64,000 nucleotides of DNA from CBDFKF01 sp965248765 (GCA_965248765.1 CBDFKF010000004.1:1984001-2048000), one strand, 5' to 3'; counted from the stretch's first letter, positions 17,546 to 26,767 are shown. Program-made: numbers and translations. Notes: generated by a model not told the origin, from the letters alone.

Positions 17546-18398
17546 ATGACGGCGAACCAGGCCATGTTCCCGCTGGCAACGATGTGCAAATCGTTCGGCG
17601 TCTCCCGCGCCGGATATTATGCGTGGCTCCGGCGTGAGCCGAGCGCCCGTTGCCGCGCCGATGTGGAGTTGAGCGTTCGCATCAAGGCGATTCACAAGGC
17701 CTCGAAAGAGACCTATGGGGCTCCGCGCATCCACGCCGAACTCCTCGATGAAGGGATCCGGCTGGGCCGCAAGCGCGTGGAGCGGTTGATGAAAGCGGCC
17801 GGTATTGTCGGTGTTAGCCGCCCGCACGACCTTCCGAGACGAGCGGGTTCGTCCCGCCAGCGACCTGGTTGACCGGAACTTCCATGCCGATGAACCGAAC
17901 TGGCTCTGGGTCGCCGACATCACCTACGTGCCGACTTGGGCCGGGTTCCTGTACCTCGCCGTGGTACTGGATGCCTTCTCACGGCGGATCGTCGGCTGGG
18001 CGATGGGCCACGATCTGAAAACCCAGCTCGTGCTCGATGCCCTCAACATGGCGCTGACGCAGCGGCGTCCCGTCGGCGTGATCCATCACTCCGACCAGGG
18101 GTCGCAGTACACCTCGATCGCCTTCGGCTTGCGTTGCAAGGAAGCCGGTGTGCGGCCATCAATGGGGTCGGTTGGCGATGCCTACGACAATGCAATGTGC
18201 GAGAGTTTCTTCGCCACCCTCGAATGCGAGTTGCTCGACCGGCGGAAGTTCCGGACCAAGGCGGAGGCCCGCATGGCCGTCTTCCAGTTCATCGAGGGCT
18301 GGTACAATCCGGGGCGGCGGCATTCCGCGCTCGGATACAAGTCGCCCGTCAACTACGAGAGACAAGCCCGTGAGCAGCTGGAGTCTGTAAGCCCGTAA
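17546..18398 (+). pseudogene. IS3-family orfB DDE transposase, frameshifted
   Basis: The N-terminal HTH_21-like part, MCKSFGVSRAGYYAWLRREP to RKRVERLMKAAGIVGVSR, is in one frame. The rve integrase core is in another after a shift near 17820-17830. The core keeps all three catalytic residues: Asp in WVADITYVPT, Asp in HHSDQGSQYTS and Glu in NAMCESFFATLE. In intact elements orfB is joined to orfA by programmed -1 frameshifting around the AAAG/GCCGCAGCC end of orfA. The extra shift inside orfB makes the enzyme non-functional as sequenced. Confidence 0.85.
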
Positions 18399-18485
18399 CT
18401 GTCCACAAAACCGGGGGAACTCCAAGGCGGTAGGTTCGGTGACACTCCGTACCGGTCTGGATTTCAATCGACACCAACCACAAAA

Positions 18486-19287
18486 GGCTTGGAATGGAAC
18501 TCAGTAACCAAGTTGCATTGATTACCGGTGGCTCGCAGGGGATCGGCGAGGCTATCGCCCACAAGTTCGCGGGTGCCGGTGCCAAGTGCGCCATCGTCGC
18601 GAGTTCGGACGTTAAGAAGGCCGAGAAAATCGCGAGATCCGTCAAGCGCGGCGCGAAGGCCTATGCCGCCAACGTCGCGAAACCGACCGAGGTCAACAAA
18701 CTGGTGGATCAGGCGATCAAGGATTTTGGGCGCATTGACATCCTCGTCAACAGCGCCGGCGTGTTCTATCCGACCCCGGCGGGCGAGACCAAGACGGCCG
18801 AAATGAACCGTATGATCGACGTCAACCTGAAGGGCACATGGAACGTCGTGAACGCGGTGGTACCGCATATGAAGGCGCGCGGGTACGGCAACATCATCAA
18901 TCTCGCCTCGGCCGCTGGCGTAAGTGGCTTCGCAGCCTATTCGCTCTATTGCGCGACCAAAGCTGGGATTATCATGCTGACTAAGTCGCTCGCGACGGAG
19001 TTGTCGCGCAGCGGAATCCACGTCAACACGATTGCACCGGGAAACACGACGACGCCCATGAACGAGGATATTCGCACCGATCCAAACTTGAAACCGATGC
19101 TCGACTTCATCACGATGATAACGCCGTCAGGCCGCAACTACTCGACGGCGGAGGAGATGGCCAACATCGCTCTGTTTCTCGCCTCTCCAGTCACTGGTAA
19201 GCCGATATACGGGGCCGTGATTACTGCCGATGAAGGACTTTCCGCAGGTCTTTTCGTGGCGAGCTAGTACTTCGCCGAATATTGGTT
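18486..19287. repeat. Right arm of the ~802-bp inverted repeat carrying an SDR gene
   Basis: This is the inverted copy of 14933-15734. Upstream similarity ends after the 8 bases before the ATG, close to the IS3-family right end at 18424. Downstream similarity fades about 20 bases after the stop codon. Confidence 0.85.
18494..19267 (+). CDS. SDR-family NAD(P)-dependent oxidoreductase, copy 2 of an inverted pair
   Basis: The protein is the same 257 residues as the minus-strand copy at 14953-15726 apart from Ile for Met and Ile for Val in the KPIYGAVITADEG segment. The cofactor loop, catalytic Ser, YxxxK and C-terminal substrate lid are all intact. A weak AAGGC site precedes the ATG. The 70 bases between the IS end and the start contain no clear promoter, so expression could depend on the IS. 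A further, unrelated SDR follows in the opposite direction at 19339. Confidence 0.88.
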   Translation: MELSNQVALITGGSQGIGEAIAHKFAGAGAKCAIVASSDVKKAEKIARSVKRGAKAYAANVAKPTEVNKLVDQAIKDFGRIDILVNSAGVFYPTPAGETKTAEMNRMIDVNLKGTWNVVNAVVPHMKARGYGNIINLASAAGVSGFAAYSLYCATKAGIIMLTKSLATELSRSGIHVNTIAPGNTTTPMNEDIRTDPNLKPMLDFITMITPSGRNYSTAEEMANIALFLASPVTGKPIYGAVITADEGLSAGLFVAS

Positions 19288-19338
19288 GCTCGGAAGGTCT
19301 CGAAGCGTATGGCAATCAGAGCCGTGGGACAGCGGCAA

Positions 19339-20115
19339 TCACTTTTCGTATTCGACGTTGCCACAGACACCGATGAACTGACCGGTCACCATCCGGCTGT
19401 GATCCGATGCTAGGAAAATCGCCATTTCGGCAACGTCAATCGGTTCGACCATCTGTCGGAGCGATATGAACTGCGCCATTTCATCCATGAGTTCCTGCTC
19501 GGGTACGCCAAGCTCTTTGGCCTTTTCGATCATCACGCGGCGTCCCCGTTGGTTGTTGACCCAGCCGGGGAGGATGGCATTCACACGAATGCCATTCGGG
19601 CCCAGCTCGCGCGCCAGAGTACGGGTCATCTCGAGGACGGCAGACTTTGCAACGACGTAGGGAAGCCTCAGAGGCAGGCCGACGCGGGCGCTTCCGGAAG
19701 AGATATTGATAATGCAGCCCGCCCCGGCCGCCCGCATGGCGGGCACGACTCGGCGGATGGCGAAGAAGAACCCGCTGAGATTCACGGCGATCACCTTTTC
19801 CCAGTCCTCAACGCCGATGTTGTCGACACGGGCGGTGGGGCCCGCAATGCCCACGTTGTTGACCAAGACCTCGGTGGTGCCGTGCGCATTCTCGGCGTTG
19901 TCCAAAAAGGTGGTCAGCTGCCGAGCATCACCTGCATCAGCCTCGATGCAGAGAATGTTTGGAAAGGCTTTTCTCAGTGACAGAAGTGCCTCGGTATCGA
20001 TGTCGCAGATGGCAACCGCGGCGCCTTCCCGTGCGAACGTCTCCGCCATCACGCGCCCAATCCCGCCGGCGCCGGCCGTGATCGCCACCCGTTTTCCTTC
20101 AACAGAAACCTGCAT
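19339..20115 (-). CDS. SDR-family oxidoreductase
   Basis: This 258-residue SDR is distinct from the duplicated pair. It has ITAGAGGIGRVMAETFAREG as the nucleotide loop, VNNVGIAGP, INISSGSARVG with the catalytic Ser, LPYVVAKSAVLEMTR with Tyr and Lys, and PGWVNNQRGRR after strand 6. The pattern fits the gluconate/3-oxoacyl-like reductases found in sugar-acid and hydroxy-acid catabolism. It converges on the second SDR copy with a 71-base gap. The 244 bases between its start and the hydantoinase gene hold the divergent promoters, though no clear boxes were seen. Confidence 0.86.
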   Translation of the reverse strand: MQVSVEGKRVAITAGAGGIGRVMAETFAREGAAVAICDIDTEALLSLRKAFPNILCIEADAGDARQLTTFLDNAENAHGTTEVLVNNVGIAGPTARVDNIGVEDWEKVIAVNLSGFFFAIRRVVPAMRAAGAGCIINISSGSARVGLPLRLPYVVAKSAVLEMTRTLARELGPNGIRVNAILPGWVNNQRGRRVMIEKAKELGVPEQELMDEMAQFISLRQMVEPIDVAEMAIFLASDHSRMVTGQFIGVCGNVEYEK

Positions 20116-20359
20116 TCCCGCCTACCATCACGTGACGCACCAGGACCACTGCGACATGAACGAGAACGCTCGTTCAGTCGAAGCCGAATGCCCCTGCACG
20201 ATTTGCACGAACTTAACCTAGAAGTCGTTGATGGCGCGAACAGCGTGGTGGCGGCCTCAGCGAACGGGCATAACCACGACGTGGCTCGCACTTGCGCCTG
20301 CGGTCGCGTAGAACAGGGGCGCCAAGCACGGCGTTCTCAGTAATGGCGCAGGGGGGAGC

Positions 20360-22135
20360 ATGAACCAAGCCGACGGTGTACGCCTTGCGATCCTGAGCAA
20401 TCGGTTCGAGGGGATCGCGCGGAAGATGGCCAACACGCTGATGCAAACGGGTCGCTCAGGTGTGCTCAACACTGCACGCGATTTCTCCTGCTGCGTTATC
20501 ACACGCGAGGACGAGCTGCTGGCAACGGCCGAGAGCCTGCCGATCCACGTCTTATCGGGGCCGGATCTGATGGCGAAGTCGATGAAGGAATTTCACCCCG
20601 ACTTCCGCCGCGGCGATGCGTTTTTGCACAACTCGCCGTATCACGGCTGCTCGCATCCGGCCGACCACACGATCCTGGTGCCGGTCATGGACGACCAGGG
20701 TGAACACCGCTTCACCGTGCTGGCGAAGGCGCACCAAGCGGACATCGGCAACTCGGTGCCGACTACGTACGTCGGCTACGCGCGCGACGTTTACCAGGAG
20801 GGTGCGCTGATCTTCCCCGCGGTCCAGGTGCAGAAGGACTATCGCGACGTCGAGGACATCATCCGCCTGTGCCGATTGCGCATCCGCGTGCCCGAGCAAT
20901 GGTGGGGCGATTATCTGGCGATGCTGGGCGCTGCACGGATCGGCGAACGTGAAGTCCTCTCACTGGCCGAGGAGGTCGGCTGGGACGCGCTGCACTCCTA
21001 CACCCGCGAATGGTTCGATTACAGCGAGCAGCGGATGATCGATGCGGTGAAGGCGCTGCCGGCGGGAAGGGCGACGAGAACCAGCACCCACGATCCCTTC
21101 CCGGGCACCGCGCCGGAAGGGATCCCGGTGACGGTCGCCGTGGAGATCCACAGCGACGAGGGCATCGTAGAGGTCGATCTTCGCGACAATCCGGACAACC
21201 AGCCGTGCGGCCTCAACCTTTCCGAGGCGTGTGCCCGGACGGCGGCGATGATCGGCGTGTTCAACTCGATCGACCACAGCGTTCCGAAGAATGCTGGCGC
21301 ATTCCGCCGCATTCGGCTTCACCTGCGCGAGGGTTGCGTCGTCGGTATCCCAAAGCACCCGACCAGCTGCTCGGTCGCAACGACCAACGTCGCCGATCGG
21401 GTATCCAACCCGATCCAGTGTGCTATCGCCGAGATCGCCGAGGGCCACGGGATGGCGGAGTGCGGCGCCATCATCCCGCCCTCGACCGGGGTAATCTCAG
21501 GGACCGATCCGCGCACCGGTGAGCGGTTCGTCAACCAAATCTTCGTTGCAATCACCGGCGGCGCTGGCTCGCCGACCCAGGACGCGTGGCAGACCATCTG
21601 CCACGTCGGTAACGCGGGCCTCTGCATGCTCGACAACGTTGAGATCGACGAGCTGCACTTTCCCATGCAGGTGTACGCCCGGCGTGTCCTGCCGGACACC
21701 GAGGGGGCAGGCACCTATCGTGGCGCCTCGAGCATCTTCGCCGAATACGGCCCGATCAATGATTGCGTGATGGAGGTCGGCTACGTGAGTGACGGTAATG
21801 TCAACTTCGCCAAAGGAGCGCGCGGCGGCGGCGGCGGTGGCGGAGCCGAACAGCACCGACGGCGGCGGAACGGCGAACTCGAACCGCTCCCGGCCTGCGC
21901 CCAGGTGCTCCTTGAACCCGGCGAGAGCGTGATCTCCCATACGGCCGCCGGCGGTGGCTACGGTCCGGCCACGTGCCGCGATCCACAGCGCGTCCGGCGC
22001 GATGTCGAGGAAGGGTGGATCACGGCCGAACGGGCGGCGGCAGTCTACGGCGTCGTGCTCGATGGCGGCGGCACGGTGAACCCGGCTGCCACCGAGAAGT
22101 GCCGGGCCGAGATCGAGGCACGGTCCGACGCGTAA
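20360..22135 (+). CDS. Hydantoinase B / 5-oxoprolinase B-type subunit
   Basis: The 591-residue product has HyuB family landmarks. SRDFSC-like sequence near the start is followed by PIHVLSGPDLMAKSMKEFHP and the metal-associated GDAFLHNSPYHGCSHPADHT. Further on are VDLRDNPDNQPCGLNLSEA and the terminal SHTAAGGGYGP with RDPQRVRRDVEEGWIT. HyuB normally works with an ATP-hydrolysing HyuA subunit to open hydantoin or 5-oxoproline rings, or in acetone/acetophenone carboxylases. No hyuA gene is adjacent on either side. GGGGGGAGC lies just before the ATG. A poly-Gly run (seven Gly near residue 490) is a local expansion of the usual GGRDG loop. Confidence 0.88.
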   Translation: MNQADGVRLAILSNRFEGIARKMANTLMQTGRSGVLNTARDFSCCVITREDELLATAESLPIHVLSGPDLMAKSMKEFHPDFRRGDAFLHNSPYHGCSHPADHTILVPVMDDQGEHRFTVLAKAHQADIGNSVPTTYVGYARDVYQEGALIFPAVQVQKDYRDVEDIIRLCRLRIRVPEQWWGDYLAMLGAARIGEREVLSLAEEVGWDALHSYTREWFDYSEQRMIDAVKALPAGRATRTSTHDPFPGTAPEGIPVTVAVEIHSDEGIVEVDLRDNPDNQPCGLNLSEACARTAAMIGVFNSIDHSVPKNAGAFRRIRLHLREGCVVGIPKHPTSCSVATTNVADRVSNPIQCAIAEIAEGHGMAECGAIIPPSTGVISGTDPRTGERFVNQIFVAITGGAGSPTQDAWQTICHVGNAGLCMLDNVEIDELHFPMQVYARRVLPDTEGAGTYRGASSIFAEYGPINDCVMEVGYVSDGNVNFAKGARGGGGGGGAEQHRRRRNGELEPLPACAQVLLEPGESVISHTAAGGGYGPATCRDPQRVRRDVEEGWITAERAAAVYGVVLDGGGTVNPAATEKCRAEIEARSDA

Positions 22136-22146
22136 GCGGGGCAAGT

Positions 22147-23580
22147 GTGAGCGCGCGAGCGAGCGGGATCGCGGCCCGCATCCGTGAAGCCAACACGCTG
22201 CGGCGCCAAGGACAGCTTGCCGAGGCGCACAAAGCCTACCGCCGCGTTCTCACGATGGCGCCTGACAACGGTGAGGCGCTTGATAACTGTGGCATAGTCG
22301 CTTTTCAGCTCGGCCGCGCGGATGAGGCGCTCAAGCTGTTGACCGCGGCGGTAGCGGCCCGCCCGCAGTTCGCCGAGGGGCACCACAATCTCGCCAACGT
22401 CTTGCAAGCGCTTGGCTACAGCATCGAGGCCGCAACGGCCTGCCGACGTGCCATCGCTCTCAAACCCGACCTTGCCGCGGCGTACTTCACCCTCGGCAAC
22501 GCGCTTCTTGAACTCGACCAGGCGGGGGACGCGGCCGCCGCCTACCGCCGCGCGACCGAGCTGCGCCCCGATATGGCCGATGCTCACTTCCAGCTCGGAC
22601 TCGCCCTGCACGCAGCCGGTGACCTGTCGGCAGCGGTCGCCGCCCTTGAGCACGCCGCGGCAGTGCAGCCGACGAGCGGCCGGGCGCTCTATAGCCTCGG
22701 CAACGTTCTCCAGTCGGCGGATCGGATCGACGATGCCGTTGCCGCTTACCAGAGGGCGCTCACGATCGAGCCGGCGTTGGCCGATCAGGTCTTCGGCGTC
22801 GGCAAGCCCCGCCATGTCCATGCGCTGTTGTGCCGGGGCGATGCCCGGGGCGCACTCGACGCGTGCGAGAGTTTTCTCGTAGCGCACCCGGGTGACACAT
22901 GTGCGCTTGCTCATCAGGCCCTCGTGCTCGCCGAGATCGGTGAGATCGAGCGGACTGCAAGCCTTTGCGATTTCGACCGCTTCATACGGCCGGTTCACAA
23001 GCGCCCACCCAAGGCCTATCGCGACATCCAAGTGTTCAACGAAGCGCTCGAGCGGCATATTCGCGGCCACCCGAGCTTGATCGGGGCGCCGGCGAGCTTC
23101 TCGGTCGAGGGCGGCCAAACAACCGGCGAACTCCTCGTCAAACCGCTCGGGCCGATGGCGCCGTTCAAGACGATCCTACGTCAGGCGGTGGCGGATTACA
23201 TCGCGGCGCTGCCCGATGATCCGAGCCATCCCTTCATTGCTCGTGCGCCGCAGCGCTGGCGTGCGACCGTGTGGGCGATCATCATCGGGCCCGGCGGCCA
23301 CCAGGTGCCGCACATTCACCCGTCCGGCTGGCTCAGTGCCGTCTACTACGTGCGCCTGCCGTCCTCGATTTCACCGCCCGGTGCCGACGACCACGGCTGG
23401 ATTGAGTTCGGTCGGCCCTACCAGGATATTCCGCTGACCGTCGAGGCGCCGACACGCCAGTTCCGGCCCGAGGAAGGACTGATGCTGCTGTTCCCCTCCT
23501 ACCTCTATCACGGCACGCTCCCCTACCCCGGTGAGGAGGACCGGATCAGCATCTCCTTCGACGTGCTGCCGGAGGCATGA
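22147..23580 (+). CDS. TPR-repeat protein fused to a 2OG-Fe(II) oxygenase-like domain
   Basis: A GTG at 22147 gives 477 residues beginning VSARASGIAARIREANTLRR; sequence further upstream belongs to another frame of hydantoinase B. Residues ~10-250 are six or seven tetratricopeptide repeats, each about 34 residues with W/L-G-Y-A-F-A-P spacing (for example AAAYFTLGNALLELDQAGDA). Residues ~300-475 resemble the 2OG-FeII_Oxy_5 (CHP02466) domain. HQVPHIHPSGWLSAVYYVRL contains candidate iron ligands, and LYHGTLPYPGEEDRISISFD contains the distal His and the 2-oxoglutarate Arg. Such fusions probably hydroxylate protein or peptide substrates held by the TPR arm. The gene begins 11 bases after hydantoinase B and looks co-transcribed. 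Confidence 0.82.
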   Translation: MSARASGIAARIREANTLRRQGQLAEAHKAYRRVLTMAPDNGEALDNCGIVAFQLGRADEALKLLTAAVAARPQFAEGHHNLANVLQALGYSIEAATACRRAIALKPDLAAAYFTLGNALLELDQAGDAAAAYRRATELRPDMADAHFQLGLALHAAGDLSAAVAALEHAAAVQPTSGRALYSLGNVLQSADRIDDAVAAYQRALTIEPALADQVFGVGKPRHVHALLCRGDARGALDACESFLVAHPGDTCALAHQALVLAEIGEIERTASLCDFDRFIRPVHKRPPKAYRDIQVFNEALERHIRGHPSLIGAPASFSVEGGQTTGELLVKPLGPMAPFKTILRQAVADYIAALPDDPSHPFIARAPQRWRATVWAIIIGPGGHQVPHIHPSGWLSAVYYVRLPSSISPPGADDHGWIEFGRPYQDIPLTVEAPTRQFRPEEGLMLLFPSYLYHGTLPYPGEEDRISISFDVLPEA

Positions 23581-23585
23581 GTCGC

Positions 23586-24458
23586 CTAGCTCGATCGGTC
23601 AAGGCGCGCGAACAGAACCCAGAAGAAGCCACCCATCAGCGGCAGGGTGATGGCCAGGATCACGGTCGCGAGCGAGAAGATGATCGGCACCTGGGACTGG
23701 TGCGAGGCCGCCATGGTCCAGTTGTAGATCGGCATCGTCGTCTCCGAGCCGCGCACAAAAATCGAGCGTAACAGCTCGTTGAACGACAGGAGAAAGCCGA
23801 ACAGCCCGGCGCCGATAATGCCTGGCCGCAAGATTGGGAACTCGATGTCCCAGAACCGGCGCCACTTCGAGGCGCCGAGGTCGGAGGCGGCTTCGAGCAG
23901 GCGGTAGTCGAACCGAGTGGCTATCACCAGCACCAACAGCAGCGCGAAGGGAAGCGCCCAAACGATGTGGGCGATGAAGATCGACCACAGCCCCAGCCGC
24001 AACCCCATGTACGAGCGGATGAAGATGAACAGCGCTGCGCCCATCGTAAGCGCCGGTACGAACAGTGGCGTCAAAGACAACAGCAGCACGCCGTCGGGCC
24101 GGTGCATCTGCGGGATCGCACGTCCGACTGCCGTCGCCACGATCATGCAGACGGTACCGACGATGAGCCCGAGGATCACGCTCTCGGCCAGCGGCTCGCG
24201 CCACGCCTCATCGCCGAATAGGCTCAGATAGTTCTCGACTGTCAGCGGATAAGGCAAGCCCGAAAGCGGGCGCTCGCTGAACGACAGAAGGGCCAGCCAG
24301 AACAGCGGGATGTATGTGAGGATGATGACGAGCAAGCCGAGCCACTTGGCCACTACGGGCCAGCCTTCCCAAGACATCACTCGACGCCAGAACAGGACCG
24401 ACTCACGGCCCATCTGCTCGTGAATGGTGGCCGAGACGTGCAGCGTCCGGTCGGTCAT
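23586..24458 (-). CDS. ABC transporter permease, spermidine/putrescine type (PotC-like), system A
   Basis: The 290-residue inner-membrane protein has six predicted segments, and the EAA-type loop lies at EAASDLGASKWRRFWDIEFP, which contacts the ATPase. It pairs with the PotB-like permease whose stop it overlaps by four bases (ATGA). Closest relative in the window is the permease at 33229-34074, with shared SFNELLRSIF and GVFFWVLFA-like ends, so the two systems are paralogues. The substrate class is inferred from family membership: polyamines, or amine-containing compounds such as opines. The gene ends the minus-strand unit and converges on the TPR-2OG gene with a five-base gap, without a visible terminator. 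Confidence 0.88.
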   Translation of the reverse strand: MTDRTLHVSATIHEQMGRESVLFWRRVMSWEGWPVVAKWLGLLVIILTYIPLFWLALLSFSERPLSGLPYPLTVENYLSLFGDEAWREPLAESVILGLIVGTVCMIVATAVGRAIPQMHRPDGVLLLSLTPLFVPALTMGAALFIFIRSYMGLRLGLWSIFIAHIVWALPFALLLVLVIATRFDYRLLEAASDLGASKWRRFWDIEFPILRPGIIGAGLFGFLLSFNELLRSIFVRGSETTMPIYNWTMAASHQSQVPIIFSLATVILAITLPLMGGFFWVLFARLDRSS

Positions 24459-25378
24459 CGCTTCATCGTTTGGAAGATCTCGCGGAGTGAGCCGCGCCGC
24501 CGCGAGATGAGGACAAGGAACACGAGCAGCACGGCGAGCAGGATCACGACCAGTGTCGAAAGCGCAGCCGCCGTTGGATACTTGAGGTTGCGCAACGCGG
24601 CCTCAATGGAATCGCCCAACAGGTTGACGAACCCGCCGCCCAGCATGCCCGGCTCCACGAAAGCCGCCATCAGCGGCACCATCGTGAAGATGATGCCGGC
24701 GACGATGCCCGGCAGTGCAAGCGGCAGGATGACGTTCACCAAAGTCTGGCCAGGACTCGCTCCGAGGTCGCGACTGGCTTGAATGTACTCATCGTCGATG
24801 AGCGTCAGGACCAGGAAGATCGGAAACACCATGGTCGGGAAGTACGGTGCGAGCATCCCGAAATGCACCGCGAACTCCGAGAACAGCATCCACTCCATCG
24901 GCTCGGTGATGATGCCGAGGTCCATCAACACCGTGTTGATGACGCCATTGGTGCCGAGGATCGGGCGCCACACGATGATGCGCGATGAGGGGTCGAGGAA
25001 GAACGGGATCGTCAGCAGCGTGATCAGCGAGGCCTTGGTGATCTTTGATTTGCACCCCTTGGCCAGCCACAGGGCGAATGGGAAGGCGATCAACAGCTGA
25101 ATCAGGGTCAGCGAGGTGGTGATCCTGAGCGTCCTGACAACCGCCACCCACCGCCCCGATTCGATGATCGACCACCAGGTCTTGAACGACGGGTCCTCGT
25201 AGTAGACCTGGTAGTCCTTCACATCGAGGAAGCTGAAGTACACCATGATCAAGAGCGGCAGGATCACCAGACAGACCCACACCACGACGAACGTCGGCAC
25301 GACCCAGCCGGCGGACATCATGTTGGTGTACCAGCCCTTGAGGCCGCGGGACTCGGTGATCGCGTCAGCTGTGCTCAT
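24455..25378 (-). CDS. ABC transporter permease, spermidine/putrescine type (PotB-like), system A
   Basis: The 307-residue protein is a binding-protein-dependent permease with an N-terminal cytoplasmic helix, six membrane spans and the EAA loop QASRDLGASPGQTLVNVILP. Long stretches (WMLFSEFAVHFGMLAPYFPT and FPIFLVLTLIDDEYI) are shared with the paralogue at 32333-33232. No ribosome site is obvious before ATG 25378. A strong hairpin (25393-25435) separates it from the binding-protein gene and may lower permease expression relative to the binding protein. Confidence 0.88.
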   Translation of the reverse strand: MSTADAITESRGLKGWYTNMMSAGWVVPTFVVVWVCLVILPLLIMVYFSFLDVKDYQVYYEDPSFKTWWSIIESGRWVAVVRTLRITTSLTLIQLLIAFPFALWLAKGCKSKITKASLITLLTIPFFLDPSSRIIVWRPILGTNGVINTVLMDLGIITEPMEWMLFSEFAVHFGMLAPYFPTMVFPIFLVLTLIDDEYIQASRDLGASPGQTLVNVILPLALPGIVAGIIFTMVPLMAAFVEPGMLGGGFVNLLGDSIEAALRNLKYPTAAALSTLVVILLAVLLVFLVLISRRRGSLREIFQTMKR

Positions 25379-25392
25379 GGGGTGACAAAGTT

Positions 25393-25435
25393 CGCCCCGG
25401 CGATCGCGAGTGGTAGTACGCGCCGCGCCGGGGCG
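25393..25435 (-). terminator. Intercistronic hairpin between binding protein and permeases, system A
   Basis: The arms CGCCCCGGCG and CGCCGGGGCG form a 10-bp perfect stem with a 23-base loop, and no U-tract follows on the minus strand. Similar stems occur at 32268-32295 (system B) and 40232-40264. Such hairpins commonly stabilise the upstream mRNA or attenuate transcription so that binding protein exceeds permease. Confidence 0.65.
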
Positions 25436-25476
25436 TGATTTGGCTCGACGAGGTCGGCGACCTCAGTTCCAGTGCC

Positions 25477-26664
25477 TCACGCGTTGAGGAAGCGTTGCCA
25501 CTCCTCTTCCATCTCCGCCGCGTGCTTAGCGGCCGGCTTGCCGAAGAACGGCTTCTCGAACTTCTTGTTAACCTTCTTTTCGGTCCACTTGAGGTTGTCG
25601 ATCTGCTCCTTCGACCAGCCGTTGGCTTCCGCGTACTCGATGCCGAGGTCCATGTTAGGCCCGGCGTAGCCACGCTGCTCGGCCTGATAAGCGCGATACT
25701 CGCCGCTCATGTAGTAGTTCAACACTGTGTAGATATTGTCGAGGTTATCGCCGCGTTCCACCGCGTCGACGTGGACGTACGCGCCATGGCCCCACTTGTA
25801 GTAGCCCTCGACGGTGAAGGCGTACTTCACGATGTCGGCGCCGAGCTCGAGGTTGGCGTTCTTGGTCGCCGGCTCCCAGCAGTTGATGATGTCAACTTCG
25901 CGGTTGGCCAGAAGCTGCACCTGCTCTTCGAACGCCGTGTGGAGCGTCCGGAACTGACCCGCCTTCTTACGCTCGATCGCGAAATTGGCGACTTGGCGCA
26001 TTTCGGCGGCCGTCATGTCCGTCGCGTCCGCGATCTCCACCCGGCCGTGGTGTTTGAGGTAATGCCCCATCTCGCTGCCTGACAGGAGCCAGCTCTGGTC
26101 CGTCGAGCAGCGCCCGCGCGTGACTTCGCTCTCGTACAGCATCTCGAACGAGATCTCGTCCAGACCGTTCGGATTGGCGCCAATCTTGTCGGGGAAGTAA
26201 CCGAAGCTATCGCCATTGCCGATGACCGGCACGCCATACTGCACGCCGGCCTCATCCTTGAGCAGGTCGGTACGCTTCCAATCATCCGAGGTGCGCTCCC
26301 ACAGCGTCAGTTTCGGATGATCCTCCTGCAGAACTGAGTAGTAGCCCTGAGGGCCGAGGATATCCTCGGTGCCACCGTCAAAGATGAAAATGTCGTGGGT
26401 CTCGCCCAGGTCATTCGAGATGACGTCCCGCATGTACGTGCCGATGTCGGCATTCGTACCGGTCCATTTCATCTCGAGGCCGTTGGTGCGCTTCATGATG
26501 TCCCAGTCTTTGAGCTGGGATGTCGTGACACCGTAGCCGGTCACGGTGTTGCCAGCTGCAAACGCCTACTGAGCGCCCGGGCAAATGCTCGCCGCGGCGC
26601 CCACCGCCACGGTTACGGTTGCGCCCTTGACGACGTCCCGGCGCGTGAGATCTCTCTCGCTCAT
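25477..26664 (-). pseudogene. Tat-type substrate-binding protein of polyamine-like ABC system A, interrupted by an amber codon
   Basis: From ATG 26664 the frame encodes a twin-arginine signal (MSERDLTRRDVVKG, then a hydrophobic stretch). It meets TAG at 26566-26568 and continues in the same frame as AFAAGNTVTGYGVTTS through a complete PotD-like binding protein to 25477. Paralogue comparison with 31053-32237 shows shared NCWEPA, AGQFRTLH/AGQFRTFF and MEEEWQRFLNA/MEEEWERFLNA. Only one codon is wrong, close to the signal cleavage site, so it is either a recent nonsense mutation, a recoded or suppressed stop, or a base error. Without readthrough the protein could only start inside the mature region and would stay cytoplasmic. 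Confidence 0.85.
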
Positions 26665-26767
26665 TGACTTCCTCCGTTGTTCGAAACTGCGGCCGCATCC
26701 TCGCCGGCGCGGCCGGCGGGGACGATAACACAATCGTCCTCCAGCCACCACACGTGGGTTACCGATC
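26661..26767 (-). pseudogene. Detached 3' end of the ABC ATPase gene (TOBE domain tail)
   Basis: Removing the IS and one 17-bp duplicate joins this segment in frame to the ATPase gene at 28139. The joined reading ends VWWLEDDCVIVPAGRAGEDA and stops at TGA 26663-26661. That stop overlaps the ATG of the binding-protein gene as ATGA. W-x-x-E-D-x-x-V-x-x-A is the normal end of the TOBE_2 domain of polyamine-type ATPases. The reconstruction therefore shows where the original gene ended and that it was translationally coupled to the binding protein. Confidence 0.8.
26751..26767. repeat. 17-bp target-site duplication, left copy
   Basis: CACGTGGGTTACCGATC is identical to 28139-28155 on the other side of the insertion element. 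A perfect 17-bp duplication indicates a fairly recent and undisturbed insertion and fits the long duplications known for IS1202-type elements. Confidence 0.9.

Larger units (their letters stand above)
17186..18424 (+). mobile_element. IS3-family insertion sequence, decayed
   Basis: The 1239-bp element is bounded by imperfect inverted repeats. The left end reads TGGAGTTCCCCCGGTTTGAT, and the right end in reverse complement reads TGGAGTTCCCCCGGTTTTGT. A 3-bp AGG lies outside each end (17183-17185 and 18425-18427) and is a plausible target duplication. It encodes orfA and orfB of an IS3-type DDE transposase, both frameshifted, so the copy cannot transpose itself. Its right end lies only 70 bases upstream of the second SDR copy, separating that gene from any original promoter. 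Confidence 0.88.
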
